From: Flavobacterium filum DSM 17961
GTDB lineage: Bacteria > Bacteroidota > Bacteroidia > Flavobacteriales > Flavobacteriaceae
Assembly (NCBI RefSeq): GCF_000425465.1
Contig: NZ_AUDM01000007.1
Span: 62,001-126,000 of the forward strand
Reading direction: 5' to 3'
Length of the DNA stretch: 64,000 nucleotides
Positions 25,788 to 34,574 of this stretch are shown piece by piece (position 1 is the first letter of the stretch; each line of letters starts with the position of its first letter). The notes under the pieces are model-generated. The model saw only the letters and a program-made list of their open reading frames with translations. It had not been told where the DNA came from and did not search any database. Position numbers and translations under genes: made by a program.

Positions 25788-26270
25788 TTATTTAATTCGT
25801 TTGTTGATTTCAAGAAACCATTTTTCTGCAAACTGATTGTCTCTGAAATAAGCCGTTTGAATTGGCTTTTCATATTCAAAATCGTAGAATTTCAAGATTT
25901 GATTTGTTTTATTTTTGAGGTTTAAAATCAATTCAACTTTTACCACAAAGTCCTTTTTTTGATTAAAAGACGAATCAATTTGACTTTTCATTTCACAAGT
26001 GGATACTTCATGTAAATCAACAAATTGAGCAGTTTCCGGTTGTGCATTAAAATCAACAAAAACGAGTTTGTTTTTTTCGGGATGTAAAGCAACAACTTTA
26101 CTGTTTTGAAATTCTCGAATTGAAAATTGTTTTGGATTTTCGGGGCAATTTAATGCTATGATTTCATTAATTTTTGACTTTTTAATTTGTTGATTTCTCA
26201 TCAACATGATGATTGGGAAAAAGGTAATTAACAATAAACCTAACCCAATTATTGTAGTGGATGTTTCCAT
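25788..26270 (-). CDS. Hypothetical single-pass membrane protein
   Basis: 160 residues: an N-terminal transmembrane helix (TIIGLGLLLITFFPIIMLM), a basic stop-transfer segment (RNQQIKKSK) and a beta-rich cytoplasmic domain with strands VVALHPEKNKLVFVDFNA and DFVVKVELILNLKN. No family is recognised. Its own terminator lies directly downstream and a second hypothetical gene lies 77 nt upstream, so the two may be one unit. Confidence 0.7.
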   Translation of the reverse strand: METSTTIIGLGLLLITFFPIIMLMRNQQIKKSKINEIIALNCPENPKQFSIREFQNSKVVALHPEKNKLVFVDFNAQPETAQFVDLHEVSTCEMKSQIDSSFNQKKDFVVKVELILNLKNKTNQILKFYDFEYEKPIQTAYFRDNQFAEKWFLEINKRIK

Positions 26271-26347
26271 TTTTTTATATTTTTAGAATTGAAAATTGAG
26301 CTGTAACAAGAATTACAGCTTGAATTAATAGATACGGTTCAATTCAA

Positions 26348-26692
26348 TTACCAAAAAAAATGAAAAGGATAGAGTAGTGTAGAAACTTTATCACATCGGT
26401 TGTGATCTTGACGGGACAAAAACGTTTTAAACTTTGATATAAAAACGTTTTTCTTTACTTCAACATATAATGAAGTAAAATCGAATATAAAAACGGTGTT
26501 GTTTTTATAGAAATGTTGAATGGAATGCTCCGTTATAGTCTGTTTAAGACCTACTACTTTTACATTTTCAACCGTATGAATGGAAGAAGGCGAACTAATT
26601 TTATGCTCAAGAAAATATGAATTATCTTTAACACTCCAAAAAAAGAGCATCAATAGACTCGCTAAAGCGAAAGCATTTTTAATCCATTTCAT
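26348..26692 (-). CDS. Hypothetical small exported protein
   Basis: 114 residues. The N-terminus MKWIKNAFALASLLMLFFWSV is a signal peptide or membrane anchor. The rest has no recognised motif and includes FIFDFTSLYVEVKKNVFISKFKTF and a single cysteine. Length and codon use do not look random, but no family is recognised and the reading frame could be a minor or degenerate gene. It lies between the DUF349 terminator and the 160-residue gene. Confidence 0.45.
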   Translation of the reverse strand: MKWIKNAFALASLLMLFFWSVKDNSYFLEHKISSPSSIHTVENVKVVGLKQTITEHSIQHFYKNNTVFIFDFTSLYVEVKKNVFISKFKTFLSRQDHNRCDKVSTLLYPFHFFW

Positions 26693-26740
26693 GGTGCAAA
26701 TCTACTATTAAAATAGCAATAGAAAGTTATGAATATCATA

Positions 26741-26774
26741 AAAAAATGCCATCTCTTTGAAAGATGGCATTTTT
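26741..26774 (-). terminator. Terminator of the DUF349 gene
   Basis: ATGCCATCT (26746-26754) pairs with AGATGGCAT (26762-26770), extended by A-T pairs. On the minus strand it is followed by a T run. It starts 2 nt after the DUF349 stop. Confidence 0.85.
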
Positions 26775-26775
26775 A

Positions 26776-28803
26776 CTATTCTTGGTTCAAATTCCTAAGT
26801 TGTTTTAACTTGTCTTTCCAAGTTTTCAACTCATCTTTGTGTTTTTCAATGTTTTTCAACACTTCTTTTACCAACGGATTGTCTTTTTTAGCATTCGTAA
26901 AAAACTGAATATTGTTTTCTAATTGGAAAATTTCAGACTGAATTTCGTCAATTTTTCGAATGATGAAAATTTTCTCATTTTCTAACTTTCTACTGTCATC
27001 TGCTCCGGCTAGTTGTTCAAGTTTGTTAGAAAAACGCATCATGTCGCCTTCTTTTTTGCTCAAACTTAATTTTTCAAAAAGAGCGTCTAATACTTTATTG
27101 AATTTTCCTTCAATATGTCTTCTTGAAAAAGGAACTTTTCCAAATGATTTCCATTGTTCAATGTGTGCTTTAATAGCATCTAAATCCGCTTTGTGTTCAC
27201 CGGTCAATTGGAAATCTTTTAAACTATCCAAATAAGCTTTCTTTTTATCAAAGGCTTCAACTTCCTCTGAATTAGCTTCGTTTCTGGAAGCTTTTAATCG
27301 GTCAAAATAATGATTGCAAGCCGTTTTGAATTCATTCCAAACTTTATCAGAATATTTACGAGGTACATGACCAATTTTTTTCCAATCTTCTTGAATTTGT
27401 TTCATCAATGGAGTGGTAGCAGCGAAATCTTCACTTGCACTCAATGATTTGGCTTTTTCAACCAATGCCATTTTTTGATTCAAATTGTCATTTTGTTCCT
27501 TCTTGATGTCTTTATAAAAAGAATTTTTATGAGCATTGAAATCACGAACTGCATTTTTGAAAGCCGCCCACATGTCTTCATTTACTTCATTTGGCACTTT
27601 TCCGGCGGTAAAGAATGCATTGCGTAATGCTTCCACTTGGTCAATCAGTTGTTGCCATTGTGAATGTGCTGTTACGGTTACTTTTGCTAGAGCTTCAATT
27701 TCGGCAACGATACCTTTTTTCTTCTCTAAATTGGCATTTTCTTTTTCGCGTTGGTTGACAAACAAACTCTCACGTTTGTCGTGCATTTGCTTTGTTAATG
27801 CACTAAATTGATTCCAAATGGCATCACGGTGTTCTTTGTCAACCGGGCCAATATCTTCTTTCCAAATGCGGTGTAAATCTTGTAATTCACGGAAAGCTTT
27901 TGTAATATCTTCTTCTTGAATTAATTCTTCTACACGAGCAATAATTTTCTGTTTTTGCTCTAAATTATGTTTGAAATCAATGTCTCTCGCTTCACGGTCT
28001 AAATGAAGATAATCGTAAAAATTTTCTACGTGGAAATGATAATTATTCCAAACGTGGTTGTATTTATCTCTAGGAATCGGACCAATGTTTTTCCATTCGT
28101 CTCTTAACTCATTAAAGTGTTTTAAAGTATCTTTAATGTTCTCTTGCGGATTGATGAGGTTTTTTATTTCTTCAACAATTGCCAAACGTCTGTTTAAGTT
28201 GGCTTGTAAATTATTTTGAATGCTTTTAAAATGAGCATTTTGTTTTGACTTAATTTGTTTGTATAACGTATCAAATTTTACTTTCAATGGAAAATGATAG
28301 TCGAATTCTTCATTGCTTTCCTGATTTTCAGCTAGAAATTCTTCTTTCTTTTCGTCAATAAAATGATTGTATTTGGCTAAAAATTCTTTTTTAATTTCCT
28401 CAACATGGTCTTTAACAGACATTACTTTATCTACAACAGCAAGTTTTTCTAATTCGTCAACCAACACTTCCATTGATAAAGAAGCATAATCCAGCATCGG
28501 AATTTCATGACGATCTTTCAGCGTTTCATCTTCACTTTCTTCTGCATTGCTTTCGTCAATAGCGTTAAGAACTTCTTGATGCTCATTTACTTTTTCAGTT
28601 GCAACTTCTTCAACAGCGGATGCTGGAGCTTCCTCAACTTCATCAGCCACAGTTTCATTGCTTTCTTCTTCAATTGTAGCAATCGATTCTTCTACTTCAT
28701 CGGCAATAACCGATTGAGCTTCTTCTTGTTGAGCGGTGTTTTCTACATTTCCATCTGTCTCATTTTCTAATGACGACAGGTTATCATTCTTTTCTTCTAA
28801 CAT
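26776..28803 (-). CDS. DUF349 repeat protein
   Basis: 675 residues. The first 100 are extremely acidic and low in complexity (repeated E-E-x-N/A-E segments), probably disordered. From about 130 to 600 several DUF349 repeats of 70-75 residues follow, each with a W-K/R-x-I/G-x-V/I-P motif (for example DEWKNIGPIPRDKYNHVWNNYHFH, EDWKKIGHVPRKYSDKVWNEFKTA, EQWKSFGKVPFSRRHIEGKFNKV). The C-terminus is a coiled coil (IRKIDEIQSEIFQLENNIQFF). DUF349 helical repeats are widespread in Bacteroidota with no settled function. It is transcribed alone, with a strong terminator. Confidence 0.88.
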   Translation of the reverse strand: MLEEKNDNLSSLENETDGNVENTAQQEEAQSVIADEVEESIATIEEESNETVADEVEEAPASAVEEVATEKVNEHQEVLNAIDESNAEESEDETLKDRHEIPMLDYASLSMEVLVDELEKLAVVDKVMSVKDHVEEIKKEFLAKYNHFIDEKKEEFLAENQESNEEFDYHFPLKVKFDTLYKQIKSKQNAHFKSIQNNLQANLNRRLAIVEEIKNLINPQENIKDTLKHFNELRDEWKNIGPIPRDKYNHVWNNYHFHVENFYDYLHLDREARDIDFKHNLEQKQKIIARVEELIQEEDITKAFRELQDLHRIWKEDIGPVDKEHRDAIWNQFSALTKQMHDKRESLFVNQREKENANLEKKKGIVAEIEALAKVTVTAHSQWQQLIDQVEALRNAFFTAGKVPNEVNEDMWAAFKNAVRDFNAHKNSFYKDIKKEQNDNLNQKMALVEKAKSLSASEDFAATTPLMKQIQEDWKKIGHVPRKYSDKVWNEFKTACNHYFDRLKASRNEANSEEVEAFDKKKAYLDSLKDFQLTGEHKADLDAIKAHIEQWKSFGKVPFSRRHIEGKFNKVLDALFEKLSLSKKEGDMMRFSNKLEQLAGADDSRKLENEKIFIIRKIDEIQSEIFQLENNIQFFTNAKKDNPLVKEVLKNIEKHKDELKTWKDKLKQLRNLNQE

Positions 28804-28950
28804 CGAAATAATGTTTTAAGGTTCATATTATAGTGGCGAAAGATACTAAAGTGTTCTGAAAATACAAAGGAATAAGGCTATTAATGCCGTTTTTAATCAA
28901 TAGTTTTCTGATTGAACTACATTTATTTTCTAAACGTAAACTGAAATTAT

Positions 28951-29706
28951 CTATTCATTCCAAATTTTCCATCCTTTTTCGGCTTGCAAAACCAACATTT
29001 CATAACCGTTTTTAGTTTGAGCATTTTTTGCCTTGGCTTTTTTAAGAAAAGTAGTTTCTTCCGGATTATAAATCAAATCAAATGCAATATGCTCTTCCGT
29101 AAAGAAATCATAAGGTATTGGCGGACATTCTTCAAGGTTAGGAAAAGTTCCAAGTGGTGTGCAATTAATAACGATTTGGAAATTGTCAAAAGTTGTAGCA
29201 TTAATATATTTATAATCCAATGCATTTTCTTTTTTACTTCGGGAAACAAAAGTGTATAAAATACCTAATTCTTCTAAAGCATACGCAACAGCTTTTGATG
29301 CTCCACCGGTTCCTAAAATCAAAGCTTTTTTGTGATGAGGTTGCAATAGCGGTTGTAATGATTTTTTAAAACCATAATAATCGGTATTGTAACCTTTTAG
29401 TTTTCCTTTTTTAGTGATTTTGATGCAATTAACGGCTCCTATTTTTGCTGCTTTTTTACTCAGTTGTTCTAAATAAGGAATAATTTTTTCTTTGTAGGGA
29501 ATGGTGACATTTAATCCTTTTAGCAATGGATTATTTCGGATTATTCCGGGAAATTGGGTAATGATTTGCAAGTCAAAATTTTCATACGAACAGTTCAGCA
29601 GCCCTTCCTTTTCAAATTTATCGGTAAAATATTTTTTTGAAAAAGAATACCCAATGTTTTTGCCAATTAAGCCAAATAATCTAGTGTTTTCTGGTTTTTG
29701 CTCCAT
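28951..29706 (-). CDS. aroE: Shikimate dehydrogenase (NADP+)
   Basis: 251 residues. The substrate-binding N-terminal domain has FGLIGKNIGYSFSKKYF and NVTIPYKEKI, the latter with the catalytic Lys. GAVNCI and YNTDYYGF follow. The Rossmann domain shows LILGTGGASKAVAYALEELG and FVSRSK; DLIYNPEETTFL and NGYEMLVLQAEKGWKIW complete the match. It reduces 3-dehydroshikimate to shikimate in aromatic amino acid synthesis. Its start overlaps the end of the upstream DUF368 gene by 26 nt, so they are probably co-transcribed. Confidence 0.95.
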   Translation of the reverse strand: MEQKPENTRLFGLIGKNIGYSFSKKYFTDKFEKEGLLNCSYENFDLQIITQFPGIIRNNPLLKGLNVTIPYKEKIIPYLEQLSKKAAKIGAVNCIKITKKGKLKGYNTDYYGFKKSLQPLLQPHHKKALILGTGGASKAVAYALEELGILYTFVSRSKKENALDYKYINATTFDNFQIVINCTPLGTFPNLEECPPIPYDFFTEEHIAFDLIYNPEETTFLKKAKAKNAQTKNGYEMLVLQAEKGWKIWNE

Positions 29707-30694
29707 ACCATTCCAATCCTAAAACAAGTAAAATACCCATAAAAATATAAAAAACCGCCCAAAAAGTATCCATTGTTAATTCAGGCAAGTAACGTTTATA
29801 AGTAGCTATGATTTGATTACCATTTCTATCCAATAAAAATTCACCTTTATGAACAGCAAAAACCTTATGTTTCCATGGCCAAACAACTCCTAATGAACCT
29901 ATGATAAAGCCTAAAATAGAAGCATAAGTCACTTTTTTGAAATGCTTAATTAAGTAACTTAAAAGATTAGAAAAGGTAACCAAACCTGTCACAGAACCAA
30001 GCGTAAAAGAAACCAAAACTTTAAGTAAATGAATTCTAGCCGGATTGTGAATAAAACTAAAATCACCCGAAAACATATCGGCAATAGTATCATAAAGCGA
30101 GTTAACAGAATCAACGAGAAGTAAAACATAATTTCCCATTAACATCATGATAAATGAACCCGAAAGTCCGGGAAGCGTCATGCCGGAAACACTTATGATT
30201 CCACATAAAAAAACAAAAAGTAAGTTTGAATTTTCAGTTGCCGGATCAAAAAAACTGATGCTGATGCCAACCAATGTTCCAATTACTAATGCTGTTCTGG
30301 AAGTTTTTGACCATGCTCCTTCAAAATCTTTGTTGATATAATAAATAGAACCGATTATCATTCCGAAAAAACAAGCCCAAACTTGAATTTCATATCGAGT
30401 AAGCAAGTAATCCAATATTTTAGAAATACTAAAAAAACTGATGACAATTCCAAGTATCAAAAGCGATAAAAAAGGGCCATTTATGTAACGATACAAACTT
30501 TTAAACCTTCCTGCGATTAAAAATTTGAACGCTGTTTTATTGATTCGTTTAAAAGAATAAATAAATTCTTCATAAAAACCTGCTACAAATGCCACAACAC
30601 CACCGGAAACTCCGGGTATTTTATTGGCAAGTCCCATGGCAATCCCTTTCAGGACTAAGAAGATTTTATCAGATAACGAACGTTGGACTTGCAT
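29681..30694 (-). CDS. DUF368 membrane protein, copy 2 (polyprenyl-phosphate transporter family)
   Basis: 337 residues and about eight transmembrane helices. The two family signatures are present: LKGIAMGLANKIPGVSGGVVAFVAGFYEE (about 13-41) and SGMTLPGLSGSFIMMLMGNYV (about 170-190). These re-entrant G-x-S-G motifs are typical of DUF368 (PopT), reported to recycle undecaprenyl phosphate across the inner membrane. It starts immediately after copy 1, and its 3' end overlaps aroE. The two copies share layout but differ at many positions. In copy 1 the first motif reads ADVVPG; here it reads ANKIPG. Confidence 0.9.
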   Translation of the reverse strand: MQVQRSLSDKIFLVLKGIAMGLANKIPGVSGGVVAFVAGFYEEFIYSFKRINKTAFKFLIAGRFKSLYRYINGPFLSLLILGIVISFFSISKILDYLLTRYEIQVWACFFGMIIGSIYYINKDFEGAWSKTSRTALVIGTLVGISISFFDPATENSNLLFVFLCGIISVSGMTLPGLSGSFIMMLMGNYVLLLVDSVNSLYDTIADMFSGDFSFIHNPARIHLLKVLVSFTLGSVTGLVTFSNLLSYLIKHFKKVTYASILGFIIGSLGVVWPWKHKVFAVHKGEFLLDRNGNQIIATYKRYLPELTMDTFWAVFYIFMGILLVLGLEWYGAKTRKH

Positions 30695-31660
30695 TTATTT
30701 TGAAAATTTAACGGCTACTTTCTCAAGTATAAAGATAGTTAAAAATCCTAAAATCATTAATACAACTGCAAAAACGAGTTGATTGTCGCCTTCAAAATGT
30801 GTAGGTAAAATGCTTTTTTCCAGAAATGGTACTTCTTGTCCATGCGAATCAATACGGGTGGAAATCACTTTTTTCCATGGCCAAACTTTATTTAAGGAAC
30901 CAAGCATGAAGCCGGTAAGTACGGCCAACGTTACATTTCTATAATTATCAAACATCCAATGTAAAACTTTTGAAAATAATTTTAATCCCAAAATTGCCCC
31001 TAAAGCAAAGGTGCTTAATTTTAGAATCGCATTGAATAATTGAGACCAATTAAGTGATGTTAAGCCATCTCTAAATTCATTTATCGTACCAATCACAACA
31101 GCATAAGAACCCATTAATAATAAAATAAATGCTCCGGATATACCAGGTAAAATCATAGCAATGATGGCTATAAAACCTGATAAAAACAGATATAAATAAC
31201 TATCCGGTGAAGAAACCGGTTCAGCAATGGTTATGTAATAGGAAATTGCCGTTCCAATGATAAACGCAATCCAATTAATGATTGAAAATTGCGTAATTTG
31301 TTTTCCAATAAAATAAATACTGGCAATCACTAATCCGAAAAAGAAGGACCAAACCAAAATGGGTTGAGTAGCCAATAAATGTGTAATAACTTTTGAAAGC
31401 GTCAAAATGCTTACTGCAATTCCGCTGACTAATGACAATAAAAAACTACCATTTATTTGCTGCCAAGCAATTTTGAATCCATTTTTTTTCCACGATGAAA
31501 AGAAACTAAAATCTACTTTATTGATGCTGTCAATCAATTCTTGGTAAATACCAGAAATAAAGGCAATTGTTCCACCGGAAACCCCAGGTACAACGTCGGC
31601 GGCACCCATTGCAATCCCTTTCAGGGTTATGAATAAATAATCGGGAAATAGTTTTCTCAT
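30695..31660 (-). CDS. DUF368 membrane protein, copy 1 (polyprenyl-phosphate transporter family)
   Basis: 321 residues with the same architecture as its neighbour: LKGIAMGAADVVPGVSGGTIAFISGIYQE (about 13-41) and AMILPGISGAFILLLMGSYA (about 165-185), with about eight helices. ADVVPGVSGG is the canonical form. It directly abuts copy 2 with no intergenic base. The start codon at 31660 follows a run of seven T residues that ends a hairpin, so expression may be affected by termination or attenuation just upstream. Confidence 0.9.
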   Translation of the reverse strand: MRKLFPDYLFITLKGIAMGAADVVPGVSGGTIAFISGIYQELIDSINKVDFSFFSSWKKNGFKIAWQQINGSFLLSLVSGIAVSILTLSKVITHLLATQPILVWSFFFGLVIASIYFIGKQITQFSIINWIAFIIGTAISYYITIAEPVSSPDSYLYLFLSGFIAIIAMILPGISGAFILLLMGSYAVVIGTINEFRDGLTSLNWSQLFNAILKLSTFALGAILGLKLFSKVLHWMFDNYRNVTLAVLTGFMLGSLNKVWPWKKVISTRIDSHGQEVPFLEKSILPTHFEGDNQLVFAVVLMILGFLTIFILEKVAVKFSK

Positions 31661-31692
31661 AAAAAAAGCGTTCCGTTATAGAAACGGAACGC
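31661..31692 (-). terminator. Hairpin plus T run abutting the DUF368 start codon
   Basis: A 10-bp stem, GCGTTCCGTT (31668-31677) with AACGGAACGC (31683-31692), is followed on the minus strand by T7 ending at the ATG. It is the terminator of the TPR gene, an attenuator for the DUF368 pair, or both. Confidence 0.75.
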
Positions 31693-31730
31693 AAAGTAAG
31701 GATTTTTTTAGAATTATTTTTGTTGAAAGG

Positions 31731-33128
31731 TTAAGATTTCAAATGTTTTTTGATGATTTGTTGCACTTGTTTTTTCTCCCAAACAATTGGAAATAATTCT
31801 TCCAATAAGGTTACATGTTTTGCATTTAAATGCAAGCCTTTTACCAAATGGAAAGTAGCTTTTTCTTTTTCGCCCATCATAAAAAACATGCCGGCTAAAC
31901 GAAATTCAATTTCATATTCATCCGGAAAAAATTCATTTGCTTGTGTTAAAGTTGAGACCGCATTATCAAATTCGCCTAAAAACTGGAGCAAATCAACCCA
32001 AAATAACCAAGTGTCTAGATGTGCATCCCCGAATTCAACCGCTTTTCTATAGCCTAATTCCGCTTCTTCGTAAAAATTCATTTGACGGTTGATGGTCGCA
32101 TATCGTTTCCAATACAATTGATTTTCATTGTCAATCGCTAAAGCTTTGTTCACATAAAACAACGCTTTTTGATAATTTTTCATCCGAATATAAAAATCGG
32201 TTATCGCTATCCAACCTTTGTCTAATAAAGGATCTTCATGAACGGTTTGGTTGTAGAATTTTAGGGCTTCGGCTTTGTTGCCTAATTTTTCATGGCATTT
32301 TCCAATGCGTAACAAAACATAAGAAGTTGGTTCTTCAAATTCAATCGTTTGTTCGTAGGTTTCAATTGCTTCCTCGTAACGTTTAAGTTTTTCTAACGAT
32401 TTGGCTTTTTCAACAAAAGCACCTATAAATTCATCATCGATTAAGGTAGCATAATCAAAACAACGCAAAGCATTTTCGTAATTTTTTAAGGCATAACTCA
32501 GCCTTCCTTGTTGATGCCAAGCAATTTCACTGTAAGGATTTCTTTCGATATATTTTTCTAAATAATCAATCGCTTCTTGAATTTGATCTAAAAATTCAAA
32601 ACAATACACCACATTATAAAGAGCAGATTGATCTTCAAAATCTTCTTCAAGGCATTTGATAAAGTTATATTTGGCCAATTCTAAATTATCCATAAACAGA
32701 TATTCCATGCCCATTAAATTATAAACATCGGCATAATCATCGGTATATTTTAACGCTTTTTCTAATTCTAGAATCGCTTTATCGTGTTGGTCTCTTTTAG
32801 AAAAAATATTGGCTTTTTGGATATAAATTTCTTCGTTGTGGGGTTCAATGGCGTAGAGTTCATTGAGCATTTTTTCTGCCATATCCAGTTTGTCATCATA
32901 GATAAGCATTTCAATCTGAACCAATTTTAAACCGGTTGATTTTGGATGTTGTTCAAGAGCTAATTTCAAGGCTTTTTTGGCCAGAGATGCCTTGCCCATG
33001 TCAAGATAGTGAAGGATGATTTCTTCAAATTCTTCCGAATCAAAAAAGAAAACTTTATTGGTTTTCAACATCGATTCAAACCTTGACAAGGATACGTTGT
33101 AATCGTCTTCTTCGTGACTTAAATGCAT
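31731..33128 (-). CDS. Tetratricopeptide repeat protein
   Basis: 465 residues made almost wholly of TPR units from about 40 to 450 (for example AILELEKALKYTDDYADVYNLMGMEYLFMDNLELAKYNFIKCLE and EEAIETYEQTIEFEEPTSYVLLRIGKCHEKLGNKAEALKFYNQTV). There is no signal peptide or membrane segment, so it is a cytoplasmic scaffold. The acidic N-terminus HLSHEEDDYNVSLSRFESML is shared with flavobacterial TPR proteins of this type. The partner is unknown. It lies upstream of the DUF368 pair, separated by a hairpin. Confidence 0.85.
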   Translation of the reverse strand: MHLSHEEDDYNVSLSRFESMLKTNKVFFFDSEEFEEIILHYLDMGKASLAKKALKLALEQHPKSTGLKLVQIEMLIYDDKLDMAEKMLNELYAIEPHNEEIYIQKANIFSKRDQHDKAILELEKALKYTDDYADVYNLMGMEYLFMDNLELAKYNFIKCLEEDFEDQSALYNVVYCFEFLDQIQEAIDYLEKYIERNPYSEIAWHQQGRLSYALKNYENALRCFDYATLIDDEFIGAFVEKAKSLEKLKRYEEAIETYEQTIEFEEPTSYVLLRIGKCHEKLGNKAEALKFYNQTVHEDPLLDKGWIAITDFYIRMKNYQKALFYVNKALAIDNENQLYWKRYATINRQMNFYEEAELGYRKAVEFGDAHLDTWLFWVDLLQFLGEFDNAVSTLTQANEFFPDEYEIEFRLAGMFFMMGEKEKATFHLVKGLHLNAKHVTLLEELFPIVWEKKQVQQIIKKHLKS

Positions 33129-33237
33129 ACCCGTTTTATTTAAAATTATCCTTCACTAAAAGTAGGAAAGGATTGCTCTGATTCTATTTTTTTGAAAGAT
33201 TGTTGTAAACAATTTAATTAACAGTTTTTTTAAGGTA

Positions 33238-33300
33238 ATTGGTGATGGGTTGTTAATACTCAAAACCTATTACCCATTACCTTTAACCCATTACCATTTC
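33238..33300. repeat. Short-unit repeat (GGTAATGGGT type), reverse orientation
   Basis: Repeats of CCTATTACCCATTACC and CCCATTACC fill the region after the aminotransferase gene and continue into its last codons (Met-Val-Met-Gly-stop). The same unit in opposite orientation lies at 34470-34535 on the other side of the gene. Confidence 0.7.
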
Positions 33301-34467
33301 GTCCAAGGCTTCTAATAAAATACTACAACCTTCTTTAATTTCTTCTTCTGAAATGGTTAATGGTGGTGTAATGCGAATGGCTTTACCTTCAAACAATAAC
33401 CAAAATAAAATTAACCCTTTGTCTTGGCATTTAAAAATGACTTCGTTGGTTATTTCCGGCGAGTCAACCATTGCAGCCAACATTAACCCTTTTCCTCTTA
33501 TTTCTCTTATCAAAGGGTGAACCAAAAGTGAACGAAACAGTTTTTCTTTTTCTAAAGCTTGAGGCATTAAGTCAGTTTCCAGTACTTCTTGCAAAGTAGC
33601 TAAACACGCAGCTGCAATTACAGGATGTCCTCCAAAAGTAGTGATATGGCCTAATTTTGGGTCGTGACTTAATAAATCCATGTATTCAGCTTTGGCCGTA
33701 AAAGCTCCCACCGGCATGCCACCGCCCATTCCTTTTCCCATGATGACAATATCAGGTACCAAATTATAATTTTCAAAGCCAAACAGTTTTCCTGTTCTAC
33801 CGAAACCGGGTTGAATTTCATCTACTATCAACAAGGCACCAACCTCTTCACAGCGTTTTTTTACTTTGGCTAAAAAATCATTTTCCGGTTGAATAAAACC
33901 GGCACCACCTTGAATACTTTCTAAAATAATACCGGCCGTTTTAGTGGTTATTTTATGAATATCTTCTTCATTATTAAACGTAATAAAATCTACATCGGGA
34001 ATTAACGGACGAAAAATTTGTTTTCGTTCTTCAAATCCCATTACGCTCATTGAACCCATCGTGTTGCCATGATAAGCATTAAAGCAAGAAATCAGTTGAC
34101 TTCTTCCGGTTACTCTTCGGGCGAGTTTTAACGCACCCTCTGTTGCTTCCGTTCCTGAATTGACCAAATACGTTTTGTTGAGTGGATCGGGCATGTGTTC
34201 TGCCAACAATTTACAAAAGGCGACTGCAGGATGTTGAGCATATTCGCCATACACCATTACATGTGAATATTTGTCTAATTGGTCTTTAATGGCTTGGTTA
34301 ACACGCGGATGTTGATGTCCCAAACTACAAGCCGAAACACCGGCAACAAAATCGAGGTATTTTTTATTATTCGTATCGTAAATATAACTTCCTTTGGCAT
34401 ACGAAACCTCCAACGCCAGGGGGTAGGGCGAGGTTTGAGCTTGGTATTTTAGGAAATCTTGTTTCAT
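33283..34467 (-). CDS. Class III PLP aminotransferase (acetylornithine/ornithine type)
   Basis: 394 residues. Motifs are FVAGVSACSLGHQHPRV, NSGTEATEGALKLARRVTG (phosphate binding), LIVDEIQPGFGRTGKLFG (D216 contacts the PLP ring nitrogen) and IVIMGKGMGGGMPVGAF, with K245 as the Schiff-base lysine. This is the 4-aminobutyrate/acetylornithine aminotransferase family. The substrate is not fixed by the motifs, and no arginine-biosynthesis genes are adjacent. The extreme C-terminus (MVMG) comes from the flanking repeat. The gene stands alone between two inverted copies of that repeat. Confidence 0.88.
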   Translation of the reverse strand: MKQDFLKYQAQTSPYPLALEVSYAKGSYIYDTNNKKYLDFVAGVSACSLGHQHPRVNQAIKDQLDKYSHVMVYGEYAQHPAVAFCKLLAEHMPDPLNKTYLVNSGTEATEGALKLARRVTGRSQLISCFNAYHGNTMGSMSVMGFEERKQIFRPLIPDVDFITFNNEEDIHKITTKTAGIILESIQGGAGFIQPENDFLAKVKKRCEEVGALLIVDEIQPGFGRTGKLFGFENYNLVPDIVIMGKGMGGGMPVGAFTAKAEYMDLLSHDPKLGHITTFGGHPVIAAACLATLQEVLETDLMPQALEKEKLFRSLLVHPLIREIRGKGLMLAAMVDSPEITNEVIFKCQDKGLILFWLLFEGKAIRITPPLTISEEEIKEGCSILLEALDEMVMG

Positions 34468-34469
34468 TT

Positions 34470-34535
34470 GGGTGAAAGGTTATAGGTAATGGTTAATAGG
34501 TGATGGGTAATAGGTAAATGGTAATAGGGATGAAC
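34470..34535. repeat. Short-unit repeat (GGTAATGGGT type), forward orientation
   Basis: Imperfect tandem units of the form GGTAATGGTTAATAGGTGAT and GGGTAATAGG lie just upstream of the aminotransferase start. The array is the inverted partner of that at 33238-33300. Confidence 0.7.
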
Positions 34536-34574
34536 ATTATTTTCCAAACTTTACTCGCAACCCGTAACTTTAAA

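Noticed and set aside
26730..26740. ATGAATATCAT as another FNR-type box
   Set aside because: The spacing between half-sites is too short and no TAnnTTTG lies 33 nt downstream on either strand before a gene start.
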